Assembly: GCF_001639725.1 (NCBI RefSeq) | Contig: NZ_LTAW01000003.1 | Location: 310,001-374,000, forward strand | Origin: Marinomonas atlantica | GTDB taxonomy: Bacteria > Pseudomonadota > Gammaproteobacteria > Pseudomonadales > Marinomonadaceae | Length of the DNA: 64,000 bases | Direction: 5' to 3' | In this document: piece after piece, positions 1 to 10,261 of the stretch | Layout of the letters: every line of letters begins with the position of its first letter | Numbering within the stretch: the first letter of the stretch is position 1 | The notes under the pieces: model-generated | Databases searched by the model: none | Told to the model about the DNA's origin: nothing | What the model saw: the letters and a program-made list of their open reading frames with translations, nothing else | Program-made: the position numbers and the translations under genes

Positions 1-733
1 GTTGTGTGGCTTTGGGTGGTGGGTAAGCACCATAGATCATGAGTTTAGCTTCAGGAAGCTGTTTGCGAATTTTTGGCCAATACACCTGCTTAAGTTGCAA
101 TACTGCATCCCAATTCGGCGCATGACGAAAGTTACCGATGAAGGCAAAGTGCTCTCGATCAGCAAAAGGTTTCGCGCTTAATGCCGCTGTGTCGAGCATA
201 AAAGGTAAGTGCATTACATGTGTCTCAGGCACATTGAATGCTGTTTTTAATAGCTCTGTTTCGTGCTCCGATACCATCAGTGTGAGGTCGCTACGATAAA
301 TAGCGGCAATTTCTCGAACGCCCACGTCAGAATGCATGTCCGTCATGGTGAATTCACGGTTTTGTTTGACCGCAGTGTGGCGAGCATCGCGCAGAGAGTG
401 TAAATCTTCTGTGTTTAAAATCCGTAGTGCCGAGGGCATGTATTCTTCTACGCGCCAGCCAAACTGTTCTTCCATCATAAAGCGATCAAAGACAACAATA
501 TTCGGTGCGAGCTCAGTAATGTAATCATTGAAACTATCGCAATTGAGTTGGATGTTGGCAGATGTAACGCCATGTTGCGTTAGGTCCACCATGTGTTCGG
601 TCGTTTGTGCAGGCGAGGCGAATTCTACGTCCCAAGCTTGCTCGCGGAATGTGTCGATGAGTTGCATCATGCGGCTGCCGGCCGCAGAGGAGTTTGGTTC
701 GGGCCAAACGTAACCAATAATTAAAATTTTCAT
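1..733 (-). CDS. Glycosyltransferase, GT4-like, 3' part cut by window edge
   Basis: Read on the minus strand from an ATG at 733 and open to the window edge (244 codons seen). The N-terminus MKILIIGYVWPEPNSSAAG is the first beta-strand and nucleotide-binding loop typical of GT-B glycosyltransferases. Further on it reads FAFIGNFRHAPNWDAVLQL and then LPEAKLMIYGAYPP, the linker and start of the C-terminal Rossmann domain of GT4/GT1-type enzymes, as expected for transfer of a sugar from a nucleotide donor in the cytoplasm. Acceptor and sugar cannot be told. It is divergent from fabV with about 140 bases between them. The family call is fairly secure; the specific role is open because the C-terminal donor-binding half is missing from the window. 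Confidence 0.75.
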   Translation of the reverse strand, partial: MKILIIGYVWPEPNSSAAGSRMMQLIDTFREQAWDVEFASPAQTTEHMVDLTQHGVTSANIQLNCDSFNDYITELAPNIVVFDRFMMEEQFGWRVEEYMPSALRILNTEDLHSLRDARHTAVKQNREFTMTDMHSDVGVREIAAIYRSDLTLMVSEHETELLKTAFNVPETHVMHLPFMLDTAALSAKPFADREHFAFIGNFRHAPNWDAVLQLKQVYWPKIRKQLPEAKLMIYGAYPPPKATQ

Positions 734-871
734 AGGGATGATTGAGTCAGCTTGAAAATAAAGAAAAGGGACAAGTATTGCTGGGTATTGTATCATGTGC
801 GCCAACTTTGTGTTGTCGGTCTAAATCAGACTGGATGGCATGCTATGGAAACATGACGTTGAGACTTAACT

Positions 872-2074
872 ATGATCATTAAGCCGAAAATTCGTGGATT
901 TATTTGTACAACGACTCACCCAACAGGCTGTGAGAAAAACGTACAAGACCAGATCGCTAAAGTAAAAGCGAATGGTGACATTAAAAATGGCCCTAAAAAA
1001 GTGCTGGTAATCGGCTCATCAAGTGGTTACGGCCTGTCTTCTCGTATCGCGGCAGCGTTCGGCTCTGGTGCGGCTACGATTGGTGTTTTTTTTGAAAAAC
1101 CAGCCACAGAGAAGAAGCCAGGTACAGCAGGTTGGTATAATGCTGCAGCATTTGATAAGGCGGCTCATGAAGCAGGTTTGTATGCGAAAAGCATTAATGG
1201 CGATGCGTTCTCAAATGAAGCGCGTGACAAAGCTATTGAGCTTATTAAGCAAGACCTAGGTGAAGTCGACTTAGTTGTTTACTCTCTAGCTTCGCCTGTG
1301 CGTAAAATGCCTGAATCAGGGGAGGTTATTCGCTCTGTTCTTAAGCCTATTGGTGAAACCTACAAATCAACAGCGATTGACACTAACCGTGATGTCATAA
1401 CTGATGCGGAGATTGAGCCGGCAACAGAAGAAGAGATCGCGCAAACGGTTACCGTTATGGGCGGCGAAGACTGGGAACTTTGGATGTCAGCGTTATCCGA
1501 TGCGGGTGTCTTGGCTGAAGGTGCTCGCACGGTAGCTTACTCTTACATCGGCTCTGATATCACTTGGCCAATTTACTGGCACGGTGCGCTGGGCAAAGCA
1601 AAAGAAGATTTGGATCGTGCTGCGAAAGCGATTGATACAGAGCTTGCTAAGCAAGGTGGCGGTGCTAACGTTGCCGTACTTAAGTCTGTTGTAACTCAAG
1701 CCTCTTCAGCAATCCCTGTTATGCCGCTGTATCTTGCGATGGTGTTTAAAGTGATGCGCGAGAAAGGTTTGCACGAAGGCTGCATGGATCAAATTTACCG
1801 CATGTTTGCTGAGCGTTTGTACAATGATAATGACCCTGCAAAGCTTGTAGATGACAAAAATCGTCTACGCCTAGATGATTGGGAGCTTCGTGAAGACGTC
1901 CAGCAGGCATGTCGTGATCTTTGGCCGCAAGTGACGGATGCTAATTTGTTCGCAGAAACAGATTACCAGCTTTACAAAGATGAGTTCTTGAAGTTGTTTG
2001 GTTTTGGCATCGAAGGTGTGGATTACGAAGCAGACGTCGATACGCAAGTTGAGTTTGATGTAATTACACTTTAA
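872..2074 (+). CDS. fabV: Enoyl-ACP reductase FabV (trans-2-enoyl reductase family)
   Basis: NADH-dependent enoyl-ACP reductase that completes each elongation round of type II fatty acid synthesis. The 400-residue length and opening [20 protein letters not shown] are characteristic of FabV, which is longer than FabI and naturally insensitive to triclosan in characterised members. Nucleotide loop [15 protein letters not shown] lies at residues 47-61. The catalytic Y-x8-K pair is visible as Tyr235 and Lys244 in [11 protein letters not shown]. It is monocistronic: a divergent glycosyltransferase lies upstream and a strong terminator follows. Whether the genome also has fabI cannot be seen here. 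Start ATG at 872 gives the full family N-terminus. Confidence 0.97.
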   Translation: MIIKPKIRGFICTTTHPTGCEKNVQDQIAKVKANGDIKNGPKKVLVIGSSSGYGLSSRIAAAFGSGAATIGVFFEKPATEKKPGTAGWYNAAAFDKAAHEAGLYAKSINGDAFSNEARDKAIELIKQDLGEVDLVVYSLASPVRKMPESGEVIRSVLKPIGETYKSTAIDTNRDVITDAEIEPATEEEIAQTVTVMGGEDWELWMSALSDAGVLAEGARTVAYSYIGSDITWPIYWHGALGKAKEDLDRAAKAIDTELAKQGGGANVAVLKSVVTQASSAIPVMPLYLAMVFKVMREKGLHEGCMDQIYRMFAERLYNDNDPAKLVDDKNRLRLDDWELREDVQQACRDLWPQVTDANLFAETDYQLYKDEFLKLFGFGIEGVDYEADVDTQVEFDVITL

Positions 2075-2099
2075 GACTTTTGCTTACAAGTCGTTAAGA

Positions 2100-2126
2100 A
2101 AGGAGACCATTGGTCTCCTTTTTTTT
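2100..2126 (+). terminator. Rho-independent terminator of fabV
   Basis: Stem AGGAGACC / GGTCTCCT with a three-base loop, followed at once by eight T residues. It sits 26 bases after the fabV stop and ends just before the next gene's leader. Confidence 0.9.
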
Positions 2127-2171
2127 GTGCAAAGATTCTTTTATAGTGGAGTGAGTCTTCGGAGAGTTTTA

Positions 2172-2756
2172 ATGTTACCTAAGAAAACCGTATTTTTAAG
2201 TGTGTTGGCAGCAATTGTACCTCTACTCAATGCCCAGACAATTCAGATTGAGCCGATTGAGGTTTTGTATGGCAATCAGGTTTACAGTGGTCAGCATCAA
2301 GTAGTCATTAGCTCGCGTGAGGATGTCACCATTATTCCTGCCGAAAAACCTAGGTTGAACGCTATTGCTAACATGGTTGTGTCTGCGAATCCGAGTAAAT
2401 TATCCTACCTAGAAGAGTCTGCGATTGCCAAGCGTGAGCAAGAGATCTATCGCGAGGTAAATCGACGTACTGAGGAGTCCCCTTTCACTGTGTTGTTTAC
2501 AGGTCATATACCGGAAGAAATTCAACAACGACGTCTTAGTATGATGCCTGAGATCGGAATCTTCGGTGATCAAAAGGATAAGCTTGAAAAAGATCAGGCT
2601 GAGCTTCATGGTGAGGATACAGCTTCGGCAGCAGAAGGTGAATTTAGTGAGGTGCTGCCTGGTAATCGTGTAATGCCGAGTGGCTCAGAGCAAGCACCTA
2701 CCAATCAAGCTGAACTCACCAATGAGCAAAAACTAGAGCAACTCATTGGTGGTTAA
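2172..2756 (+). CDS. Small exported protein of unknown function
   Basis: 194 residues from ATG 2172, chosen over an upstream GTG at 2127 because GGAG lies 8 bases before it and because MLPKKTVFLSVLAAIVPLLNAQ is then a clean Sec signal peptide with likely cleavage after the Ala in LNA-Q. The mature part is soluble and hydrophilic: a short beta-rich start (IQIEPIEVLYGNQVYSG), a charged helical middle (residues about 80-105) and a low-complexity acidic, Glu/Gln-rich tail. I recognise no domain. It might be compared with CsiV-like periplasmic proteins, but the typical CsiV motif is not seen. It is convergent with the M16 protease and follows the fabV terminator, so it has its own promoter or depends on read-through. 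Probably periplasmic; function unknown. Confidence 0.7.
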   Translation: MLPKKTVFLSVLAAIVPLLNAQTIQIEPIEVLYGNQVYSGQHQVVISSREDVTIIPAEKPRLNAIANMVVSANPSKLSYLEESAIAKREQEIYREVNRRTEESPFTVLFTGHIPEEIQQRRLSMMPEIGIFGDQKDKLEKDQAELHGEDTASAAEGEFSEVLPGNRVMPSGSEQAPTNQAELTNEQKLEQLIGG

Positions 2757-2765
2757 AAAGTAAAT

Positions 2766-2800
2766 TTGGAAGTCATTATTCTATACTTAATGGCTTCCAA
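2766..2800 (-). terminator. Convergent intergenic hairpin, probable terminator of the M16 protease gene
   Basis: Near-perfect 13-bp inverted repeat (TTGGAAGTCATTA / TAATGGCTTCCAA, one G-T pair, 9-base loop). It covers the last codons and stop of the minus-strand protease gene and is followed on that strand by an AT-rich stretch with five T residues slightly downstream. Confidence 0.45.
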
Positions 2801-5631
2801 TCTCCCTTTTCAGTCGTATCCCATTTATTGGTGATCAATAAATGTGCGGCTTGATCTTTCTCAACTTTGTCATTGATGAACTCAAGGAATGCGGTTTTGG
2901 TTTGTTGCTCTAATGCAGTGATCCACTTTTGGCGATCTTTGAAATTATGTTCTGGTTCCACAATGTGTGGCCATTCTTCTAAGGCAACTTCTTTTAAGCT
3001 TGTAGGCTGCTTTTTGTAGGCTGCCAGGACGGCTTTGCGTGCTTGTTCAAAGGATTTATCTGAGACATCCTCGTCGGTCCAGCTCGTCTCATTGATAAAG
3101 CGCTCTATCTCCGTAACCAAGACTTCTGTTGAGGTATTGGGGGATTGTACTAAGAATCCAATTGCGGGGGTCTTTTCTATGGTTTGGTTGGTAACGGCAA
3201 CGATGTAGCCATATTGCTTTTCGGTGCGAAATTCATTGTAAAACCTAGCCCCTAGAAGCTGCGATAAGATGCGTACATTGGCACGTTCAGTGTATGTGGC
3301 ATTATTATTGTCAGTCGCAATCAGGCTATAGAGTACCGTGTTATCATTGCTACGTGTATTGAAGGTGTAGAGATAGCGTTCTTGAGCTTCAAAATGCTTT
3401 AACTCTACATAACGATAAGGATGTTTATAGAGGAAATTGTCGACTTTTTGGTTGACTCTGATTGCCAAATTATGGGCATCCGTTTTACTAAAATTTCCAG
3501 TCATATAGCCAATATATTGGAAGTGTTGTATATGCCTGTTTATGAATTGGTTGACCTCATTAATTGATATGCTGTCTAAAAGTTCCTTTAATACATGGGT
3601 TGGCGCGTTCCCTTTAATAACGACTTGGCTAAAGTTGTGACGTGCTAACGCGTATGGTGGCTGGCTTTCAAGGTTGCTTAAACCTTTTGAAATATCTTGT
3701 TTCGCAATCAAAAGTCGATCTCTAGATGCTCTAAATGCCATCAGTTGATCTACTAAAGAGCTAAAGTAGTCCGCCTGCTTGTCATTATAGCCATTTGTGC
3801 GAAGCGTTAAACCATTTCCATGAGCGTAAAGCTGGTAGCCTAATCCAGCCATGTAAGGTTGGTATGTGCTTTCACTTGCTGCATCGTTAAATAACTTTGC
3901 CCACAGTTGAAGAAGTAGGCGATCGCGCGTATTAGGGTTTTCTAAAAAACCGAAGTAACCAAAAATCATACCAGTAGGCTTTTTATATTGGGTGTTGGCT
4001 TTGTACCAAAAATCGTAGCCTGTTTTATTTTCAATTTTTTCAGGAAGGGGTGCGCCTTGTATCTCTAATAAGTCTAGATTGTCGGGCATGAAGAGGTTGG
4101 CAGTAGGCAGGCCAAAATCTTTTTTTAATGCGCTTTTTGCGATTATTTTATCCTGATTTATGGATAGATCGCCGTTGGCATAATCGCTGTTGTATAAGGG
4201 TTCATTCAGCCAGTAGGCATCTCCCCCCATCCATTCCTCTGGGAAAATAGATGGGTGTTGCCATTGAATTATTAGATTACTAATGTCCAATGTTTTGAGT
4301 AAGGCCTGAATGTCTTTTTTGTCAGCGCTTTTGGAAATGTGAAAGCTATCTAATAAGTTTTCTGCGCCTACGTCCAGCGCACGACTTGATAGGGTTTGTG
4401 ACAGCTTGATGGGTGTAATGTAATCGTGGTATCGATAATGAAGTAAACTGAGGGTCTTTGTCTCAGATAAACACTCTTCTGAAATAGGTGCATTTTTGAT
4501 GTTGTCTATGGTTTTCAGTAGATACTCGATGACTTTATTTCGTTGTGCAATTCCTTCATCGGTTAAGCGCATACTGATGTTAAACAGCGCATGCTGACCA
4601 TCATCCTGTCCAATACCTGCATGTAGAGACTGTACCCAATGGTGCTGTTTTAAATGAGCGAAAAGAGAGTTTTTTGACTCATCACCCAAGACATAGGATA
4701 AGTACCGTGCTGGTTGAGTCGCATATTTCGCGATTTGGCTGGGGATCTGAAATGAGAATCTAACAACGCTTTTATCTGTACTGGTCTTGAAAAACTGTAT
4801 TTTGCCATTGTTTTGCACCAACTCAGGTAGCTGTAAAGTTGCGCTATTATGGCGAGCTTGTATGTCTGAAAAATAGGTGCGTGCATAGGCTGCTAATGTT
4901 TCTGTAGGCTGCTTGGCAGTTAGTGTAAGCACCATTTTATCTGGTGTGTAATGACGCTCAAAAAAGTCAATAAGTAGTTCGCGTAATTGGCTGGCTGGGA
5001 TGTTTCCCAGCGTGTCAATATTCCCGACGGTAAAGCGGCTACCAGGGTGTTTTGGATTAAATAGTGTTTTTATTGCTTGATTGCTGCGGCGCTGTTCATT
5101 GTCCAATTTTGCGCGATATTCCGAATCTACAGCGTTGATTTCTCTTTCTATGTAGGCCGGATCAAGAGTAGGAGCAATAAAAAATTGAGCAAAACGGTCC
5201 AGAGCTTCAGGATAGGTCTCAGGGAGCGTGTCAAAATAATAATTGGTTAGCTGTGCGCTGGTATAGGCGTTATGAGTACCTCCGTGTTTACGAATAAACT
5301 CTTGGTATGCACCTGCCTCAGGATACTTTTCTGTGCCTAGAAAAAGCATGTGCTCTAGTAAGTGGGCTAACCCTAAATGTTTGTCAGGATCATTGTAGCT
5401 TCCTGATTTAATTGCTAATGACGCTGCTGGGCGCTCGGCTTGCGGGTCAGATACTAAGATAACAGACAGGCCATTATTCAGTGTTATATGGGCATAGGTG
5501 TGTTGGTCTGACGGGCTTTTACCAGGTATTGTTTGCATAGATTTAGCTGCTACAGGAAGGCTTATAAGGAGAGCGCAGGTCGTTGCGATCAAGACAAAAA
5601 GGGTACGAATGTTTGCTGTGAATTTCATCAT
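2776..5631 (-). CDS. Periplasmic M16 zinc metalloprotease, pitrilysin (protease III) type
   Basis: 951 residues, the size of pitrilysin/insulinase-type M16A proteases, which trap and cut peptides in a closed two-half chamber. A Sec signal peptide is evident (residues 1-29, ending LPVAAKS), so it acts in the periplasm. The inverted zinc motif is HLLEH at residues 90-94, and the third zinc ligand Glu171 in AVDSEY lies 77 residues after the last His, the exact pitrilysin spacing. The inactive C-terminal half includes the conserved R/Y region near RTEKQYGYIVAVT. Two adjacent ATG codons open the gene. It might be called PqqF-like, but the signal peptide and length favour pitrilysin. It lies 47 bases downstream of yciK on the same strand. 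Confidence 0.88.
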   Translation of the reverse strand: MMKFTANIRTLFVLIATTCALLISLPVAAKSMQTIPGKSPSDQHTYAHITLNNGLSVILVSDPQAERPAASLAIKSGSYNDPDKHLGLAHLLEHMLFLGTEKYPEAGAYQEFIRKHGGTHNAYTSAQLTNYYFDTLPETYPEALDRFAQFFIAPTLDPAYIEREINAVDSEYRAKLDNEQRRSNQAIKTLFNPKHPGSRFTVGNIDTLGNIPASQLRELLIDFFERHYTPDKMVLTLTAKQPTETLAAYARTYFSDIQARHNSATLQLPELVQNNGKIQFFKTSTDKSVVRFSFQIPSQIAKYATQPARYLSYVLGDESKNSLFAHLKQHHWVQSLHAGIGQDDGQHALFNISMRLTDEGIAQRNKVIEYLLKTIDNIKNAPISEECLSETKTLSLLHYRYHDYITPIKLSQTLSSRALDVGAENLLDSFHISKSADKKDIQALLKTLDISNLIIQWQHPSIFPEEWMGGDAYWLNEPLYNSDYANGDLSINQDKIIAKSALKKDFGLPTANLFMPDNLDLLEIQGAPLPEKIENKTGYDFWYKANTQYKKPTGMIFGYFGFLENPNTRDRLLLQLWAKLFNDAASESTYQPYMAGLGYQLYAHGNGLTLRTNGYNDKQADYFSSLVDQLMAFRASRDRLLIAKQDISKGLSNLESQPPYALARHNFSQVVIKGNAPTHVLKELLDSISINEVNQFINRHIQHFQYIGYMTGNFSKTDAHNLAIRVNQKVDNFLYKHPYRYVELKHFEAQERYLYTFNTRSNDNTVLYSLIATDNNNATYTERANVRILSQLLGARFYNEFRTEKQYGYIVAVTNQTIEKTPAIGFLVQSPNTSTEVLVTEIERFINETSWTDEDVSDKSFEQARKAVLAAYKKQPTSLKEVALEEWPHIVEPEHNFKDRQKWITALEQQTKTAFLEFINDKVEKDQAAHLLITNKWDTTEKGDWKPLSIE

Positions 5632-5678
5632 AGAAACAGGTTAGCCCGTTCCTATGATGATGTGCAAGGTATGTGGTT

Positions 5679-6425
5679 TTATTTCGGTTGAGCGTCTAGG
5701 GATTGACCATTAACATCTGCACTGTCATTGCCCATTAGGTAGAGATAAATGGGCATGATGTCTTCAGGTGTTTTGAGGGTATTAGGGTCTTCTGCTGGGT
5801 AAGCAAAGGCTCTCATGTTGGTGCGAGTGGCGCCAGGGTTGATAGCGTTGACGCGTATTTGAGATATGTTTTCAAGTTCGTCAGCCAGTAATTGCATCAT
5901 TGCTTCTGTGGCAAATTTTGAAACCGCGTATGCTCCCCAGTACGCCTTAGCTTTTCTGCCAACAGATGAAGTTGTAAATATGATGGAAGCGTTTGAGGCT
6001 TTTTGTAGAAGCGGAATGAGTGCCTGATTGAGCAAAAATGCTGCGTTGACGTTGACTCGCATGACTTGCTCAAATGTACTTGTCTCATAGTTTGCTAGGG
6101 GCGTGCGATCTCCTAGCAAGCTGGCATTGTGCAGGATACCGTCGAGTCGACCAAACTCACTTTCAATTGTATTAGCCAGCTCAATGTAATCATGCTCGAC
6201 TGCTGTATCAAGATTGAGTGGTACGATGGCACCTTGTGGATAACCTGAGCTTTCAAATAGATCGTAAACCTCTTCAAGCTTTTTGGTGGTACGTCCTAAA
6301 AGGATAACAGTGGCACCATGGGATGCGTAGGTTAGGGCAACCTGTCTGCCAATGCCATCGCCGGCTCCGGTTACTAGAATTACTTTTTCTTTTAACAGAT
6401 CGTTCGGCGCTTGGTAGTCCAGCAT
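5679..6425 (-). CDS. yciK: YciK-family short-chain dehydrogenase/reductase
   Basis: Classical SDR of 248 residues. The cofactor loop TGAGDGIG lies at 19-26, NAS at 100-102, and the catalytic Ser153/Ser154, Tyr166 and Lys170 (YAVSK) are all present, so it is expected to be an active NAD(P)-dependent oxidoreductase; the physiological substrate of YciK is not established. The start MLDYQAPNDLLKEKVILVTG matches YciK proteins. It lies 10 bases after ubiG. In Pseudomonas the order is ubiG-mupP-yciK; here the phosphatase gene mupP is missing between them. Confidence 0.88.
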   Translation of the reverse strand: MLDYQAPNDLLKEKVILVTGAGDGIGRQVALTYASHGATVILLGRTTKKLEEVYDLFESSGYPQGAIVPLNLDTAVEHDYIELANTIESEFGRLDGILHNASLLGDRTPLANYETSTFEQVMRVNVNAAFLLNQALIPLLQKASNASIIFTTSSVGRKAKAYWGAYAVSKFATEAMMQLLADELENISQIRVNAINPGATRTNMRAFAYPAEDPNTLKTPEDIMPIYLYLMGNDSADVNGQSLDAQPK

Positions 6426-6435
6426 CTTAGACCTC

Positions 6436-7164
6436 CTAGTTTTTCGTCGGCTTTTGAGTGTGCATTAAGTAGTTAACAGACACATCGCGATCATTCAATT
6501 TGTAGACCTTAGTAATTGGATTATAGGTCATTCCTGTCATATGAGTGACATCGAGTCCAGCTTGACGTGCAAATTGAGTCAATTCTGATGGTTGAATGAA
6601 TTTTGCATAGTCATGGGTGCCTTTTGGTAGCATCTTCAACACGTATTCAGCGCCTACAATAGCAAAAAGATAGGCTTTTGGGTTGCGGTTGATGGTTGAG
6701 AAGAAGACGTGGCCACCAGGTTTACACAATTTCATACAGGCGCGAATAACAGATGCTGGATCCGGCACATGTTCTAGCATTTCAAGACAGGTAACCACAT
6801 CGTATTGTTCTGCTTCGCGTTCAGCAATTTCTTCAGCGGTGATGCGCTCGTAATCGATTTCAAGGTCACTTTCTTCGAGGTGAAGCGTTGCAACGGCAAG
6901 AGGTGCTTCGCCCATGTCAATACCTTTAACGGTAGCTCCCATTTGGGCCAGAGCTTCTGAAAGGATACCGCCGCCACAGCCTACATCAATGGCTTTTTTG
7001 CCATTTAATGCTGCTCGCTCATTGATGTAGTTGGCACGCAGTGGGTTGATATCATGAAGAGGTTTGAACTCACTGGTCTTATCCCACCAGCGACTTGCTA
7101 GCGCTTCAAATTTGGCGACTTCATCTGGGTCTACATTGGTGGAGTTGGTTTGATTTGAGGTCAT
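6436..7164 (-). CDS. ubiG: Ubiquinone biosynthesis O-methyltransferase UbiG
   Basis: SAM-dependent methyltransferase that performs both O-methylations of ubiquinone synthesis. I place the start at ATG 7164 (242 residues, [20 protein letters not shown]), preceded by AGGAACAAG, rather than at a longer upstream frame with no family similarity. The early [21 protein letters not shown] block is diagnostic for UbiG, and the SAM loop DVGCGGG is at residues 60-66. It is the first gene of the ubiG-yciK pair and diverges from gyrA, the arrangement known from Pseudomonas. Its product would act on the membrane-bound Ubi precursor pool. Confidence 0.95.
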   Translation of the reverse strand: MTSNQTNSTNVDPDEVAKFEALASRWWDKTSEFKPLHDINPLRANYINERAALNGKKAIDVGCGGGILSEALAQMGATVKGIDMGEAPLAVATLHLEESDLEIDYERITAEEIAEREAEQYDVVTCLEMLEHVPDPASVIRACMKLCKPGGHVFFSTINRNPKAYLFAIVGAEYVLKMLPKGTHDYAKFIQPSELTQFARQAGLDVTHMTGMTYNPITKVYKLNDRDVSVNYLMHTQKPTKN

Positions 7165-7513
7165 CTCTTGTTCCTGTTGTATCGTGGCTACTGCATTAAC
7201 GATTAGGTGAATTCCTATTATTCGAGCGCTCGCCGCTATTTGGATCATGGCATTATAGCGATTCTATGGTTGGCGACAAACTTGGATGATGATTTGAACG
7301 AGGCTTTTTTATAAATATTGATCATTACCATCTGTTTCAAGCTCTTTTAATGACATAAGTGTGTGGGTTTATGATTCCCGCTTTGATGAAAATAAATGCG
7401 CGATAGATAATGGGTGTTCAGGTTTCGCTTGTGGTATAATGCCGCGCTTACAAAAAGATGGCCGGAGCGGTTGTATTGTTATCTTGCTCCAAACATAAGG
7501 AACGGTAGTATCT
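7165..7513. other. Divergent ubiG/gyrA intergenic region
   Basis: About 350 bases without a gene. It must hold the ubiG promoter (minus strand) and the gyrA promoter. Apart from the gyrA -10 element described separately I see AT-rich DNA with no convincing second promoter, RNA or repeat. Confidence 0.6.
7432..7440 (+). promoter_or_regulatory. gyrA promoter, extended -10
   Basis: TGGTATAAT, a perfect TATAAT with the TGn extension; no good -35 lies 16-18 bases upstream, as is common for extended -10 promoters. Transcription would start near 7447, giving a 5' leader of about 65 bases before gyrA. Confidence 0.65.
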
Positions 7514-10186
7514 ATGGGTGAATTAGCCAAAGAAATTATTCCCGTCAGTATCGAAAATGAGCTGAAAGGTTCGTATCTAGATTACGCGATGAGTGTCATC
7601 GTAGGGCGCGCATTGCCTGATGTTCGAGACGGTTTGAAGCCTGTTCACCGTCGCGTGCTGTATGCGATGAATGAACTTAAGAATGACTGGAATAAGCCCT
7701 ACAAAAAATCGGCTCGTATCGTCGGTGACGTGATCGGTAAATATCACCCTCATGGTGATTCTGCTGTTTATGAAACCATCGTTCGTATGGCGCAGCCATT
7801 CTCAATGCGTTACATGCTGGTGGATGGTCAAGGTAACTTCGGTTCTGTAGATGGTGATAGTGCCGCAGCCATGCGTTACACCGAAATCCGTATGGCGCGC
7901 ATATCGCACCATATGTTGATGGACTTGGAAAAAGAAACCGTCGACTTCGTGCCTAACTATGATGGCACTGAATTTATGCCTGGCGTACTGCCAACGCGTA
8001 TTCCTGGGCTGTTGGTAAACGGTTCTGCAGGTATCGCCGTAGGTATGGCCACCAACATACCTCCTCACAATTTGGGTGAAATCATTGATGGCTGCCTAAA
8101 CGTCATTGATAACCCTGAAATTACCATCGATGAGTTGATGGAGTTTGTGCCTGGTCCTGATTTTCCTACCGGTGCTTTCATTAACGGCCGTGCTGGTATT
8201 GTAGAAGCCTACAAAACAGGCCGGGGTCGTATTTACATGCGTGCTCGTCACCATGTTGAAGAGATGGAAAAAGCCAATCGTCAGGCGATCGTTTTTACTG
8301 AAATTCCATACCAGCTAAACAAAGCTAAAGTCATTGAAAAAATTGCTGAGTTGGTAAAAGAAAAGAAAATTGAAGGCATAAGCGAGCTGCGCGACGAGTC
8401 TGATAAAGACGGTATGCGTATCGTTATTGAACTGCGTCGAGGTGAAAACCCAGATGTAGTAGTCAATAATCTATTCACTCAAACTCAGCTGCAATCTGTT
8501 TTTGGTATCAATATGGTGGCCTTGGTTGATGGTCGTCCAGAATTGTTGAACCTAAAACAAATTCTAGAATGCTTCGTGAAACACCGTCGTGAGGTTGTGA
8601 CACGTCGTACGATTTACGAGCTTCGTAAAGCTCGTGAGCGTGGCCATGTTCTAGAGGGCTTAGCGGTTGCACTGGCGAACATTGATCGAGTTATTGAGCT
8701 GATCCGTCAGTCACCTACTTCAGCTGAAGCGAAAGAGAAACTGATCTCTGAAAGCTGGGAACCAGGCAATGTAAATGCCATGCTTGAGCGTGCGGGTGCT
8801 GATGCTTGTCGTCCTGATGACTTAGATCCTGCTTACGGCTTTAATGGTGATGTTTATCATTTGTCTCCAGAGCAAGCACAAGCAATTCTTGATTTGCGCC
8901 TGCACCGTTTGACAGGTTTGGAACACGAAAAACTTTTGGGCGAATACAAGTCTCTAATCGACTTGATTGCTGAGCTGTTAGAAATTTTGGGTAATCCAGA
9001 TCGTCTAATGGAAGTGATTCGCGAAGAGCTTGAAGATGCGCGTGATCAGTTTGGTGATGTGCGTCGTACTGAAATCCTGACGTCGAAACAAGATTTAACC
9101 ATTGCTGACTTGATTGATGAAGCGCAAATGGTGGTGACGATTTCGGATACAGGTTATGCGAAAACACAGCCGCTAGAAGAATACAAAGCCCAGCGCCGTG
9201 GTGGTCGTGGCAAGTCCTCATCAGGTATGAAAGACGAAGACCATATCAGTCACCTGTTGGTAACAAGTAGTCATGACACCGTTATGCTATTTAGTAACTT
9301 CGGTAAAGTGTATTGGCTGCGCGTATTTGAAATTCCAGTCGGTAGTCGTGCTTCTAAAGGTCGTCCAATTGTTAATCTATTGCCATTGGCAGAAGGTGAA
9401 CATATCTCTGCATTGTTGCCGCTAACAGCGCCTGAAAAAACGGATGCAGATACATACGTTGAAGAGTCAGATGAAACGGCGAGTAGCTATATTTTCATGG
9501 CGACTGCCAACGGTACTGTTAAGAAGACGGCAATGGAGCATTTTGCCCGTCCTCGTACAAGCGGCTTGATTGCATTGAACTTGGATGATAGTGATGCACT
9601 GGTTGGTGTAGCGCGCACGTCCGGCGAAGACGATATTATGCTGGTGTCGAGCTCAGGTAAAACGATTCGCTTTAAAGAAACAGATGTTCGTCCTATGGGG
9701 CGTACGGCAGCCGGTGTACGCGGTATTAAATTGCCCGAAGAGGCCAAAGTAGTATCGCTGATTGTACCGAGTGCTGAAACAGAAACGGCGGTCTTGATGG
9801 CATGTGAGCATGGTTACGGTAAACGTACCATGATCAGTGATTTCCCTGTTTACGGCCGTGGTGGGCAAGGTGTTATTGGTATTCAAGTGTCCGAGCGTAA
9901 CGGCCCAGTAGTGGGTGCGACGCAAGTTGAAGAGTCGGATGAAGTTATTTTGATTACTGATATGGGCACCTTGGTTCGTACGCGTGTTTCTGAAATTTCT
10001 TGCCAAGGTCGAAACACTCAGGGTGTTACCTTGATTCGACTGTCTAATGAAGAAAAATTAGTCGGTGTCGAACGTGTTGTTGAAGATGACGATGCGGTTG
10101 TTGAGATCGAAGAGGTGGAAGCGGATGCAGAAGTAGTCGAAACAACGGATGATCTGACGAGTACCCCCCCAAGCTCAGAAGAGTAA
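7514..10186 (+). CDS. gyrA: DNA gyrase subunit A
   Basis: Breakage-reunion subunit of gyrase (A2B2), which introduces negative supercoils. 890 residues. The winged-helix/tower domain carries the active-site Tyr122 ([11 protein letters not shown]). The quinolone-determining region reads [10 protein letters not shown] at 79-87: Ser83 is the wild-type state and residue 87 is Glu rather than the Asp of E. coli. The C-terminal DNA-wrapping domain contains the GyrA box QRRGGRG (near residue 560), and the protein ends in an acidic tail (roughly residues 855-890) typical of gyrases whose supercoiling is tuned by the tail. RBS AAGGAACGG precedes ATG 7514. A terminator follows directly, so gyrA appears monocistronic. 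Confidence 0.98.
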   Translation: MGELAKEIIPVSIENELKGSYLDYAMSVIVGRALPDVRDGLKPVHRRVLYAMNELKNDWNKPYKKSARIVGDVIGKYHPHGDSAVYETIVRMAQPFSMRYMLVDGQGNFGSVDGDSAAAMRYTEIRMARISHHMLMDLEKETVDFVPNYDGTEFMPGVLPTRIPGLLVNGSAGIAVGMATNIPPHNLGEIIDGCLNVIDNPEITIDELMEFVPGPDFPTGAFINGRAGIVEAYKTGRGRIYMRARHHVEEMEKANRQAIVFTEIPYQLNKAKVIEKIAELVKEKKIEGISELRDESDKDGMRIVIELRRGENPDVVVNNLFTQTQLQSVFGINMVALVDGRPELLNLKQILECFVKHRREVVTRRTIYELRKARERGHVLEGLAVALANIDRVIELIRQSPTSAEAKEKLISESWEPGNVNAMLERAGADACRPDDLDPAYGFNGDVYHLSPEQAQAILDLRLHRLTGLEHEKLLGEYKSLIDLIAELLEILGNPDRLMEVIREELEDARDQFGDVRRTEILTSKQDLTIADLIDEAQMVVTISDTGYAKTQPLEEYKAQRRGGRGKSSSGMKDEDHISHLLVTSSHDTVMLFSNFGKVYWLRVFEIPVGSRASKGRPIVNLLPLAEGEHISALLPLTAPEKTDADTYVEESDETASSYIFMATANGTVKKTAMEHFARPRTSGLIALNLDDSDALVGVARTSGEDDIMLVSSSGKTIRFKETDVRPMGRTAAGVRGIKLPEEAKVVSLIVPSAETETAVLMACEHGYGKRTMISDFPVYGRGGQGVIGIQVSERNGPVVGATQVEESDEVILITDMGTLVRTRVSEISCQGRNTQGVTLIRLSNEEKLVGVERVVEDDDAVVEIEEVEADAEVVETTDDLTSTPPSSEE

Positions 10187-10196
10187 AAAATCCCAT

Positions 10197-10221
10197 GGCG
10201 CACCTCGGTGCGCCTTCTTTT
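10197..10221 (+). terminator. Rho-independent terminator of gyrA
   Basis: GGCGCAC-CTCG-GTGCGCC hairpin (7 bp, 4-base loop) followed by TTCTTTT, 11 bases after the gyrA stop. Confidence 0.85.
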
Positions 10222-10261
10222 GTGTTGTAGTGACACATACTTAAATGAGGTTTAAGGCAGA

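Noticed and set aside
336..713. Two plus-strand ORFs near the left edge
   Set aside because: Both are antisense to the truncated glycosyltransferase, whose minus-strand frame is open from 733 to the edge and gives a recognisable protein.
2776..5631. M16 protease as PqqF partner of the PqqA-like ORF
   Set aside because: It has a signal peptide and pitrilysin-type length and spacing, lies 24 kb away and is not linked to any pqq gene.
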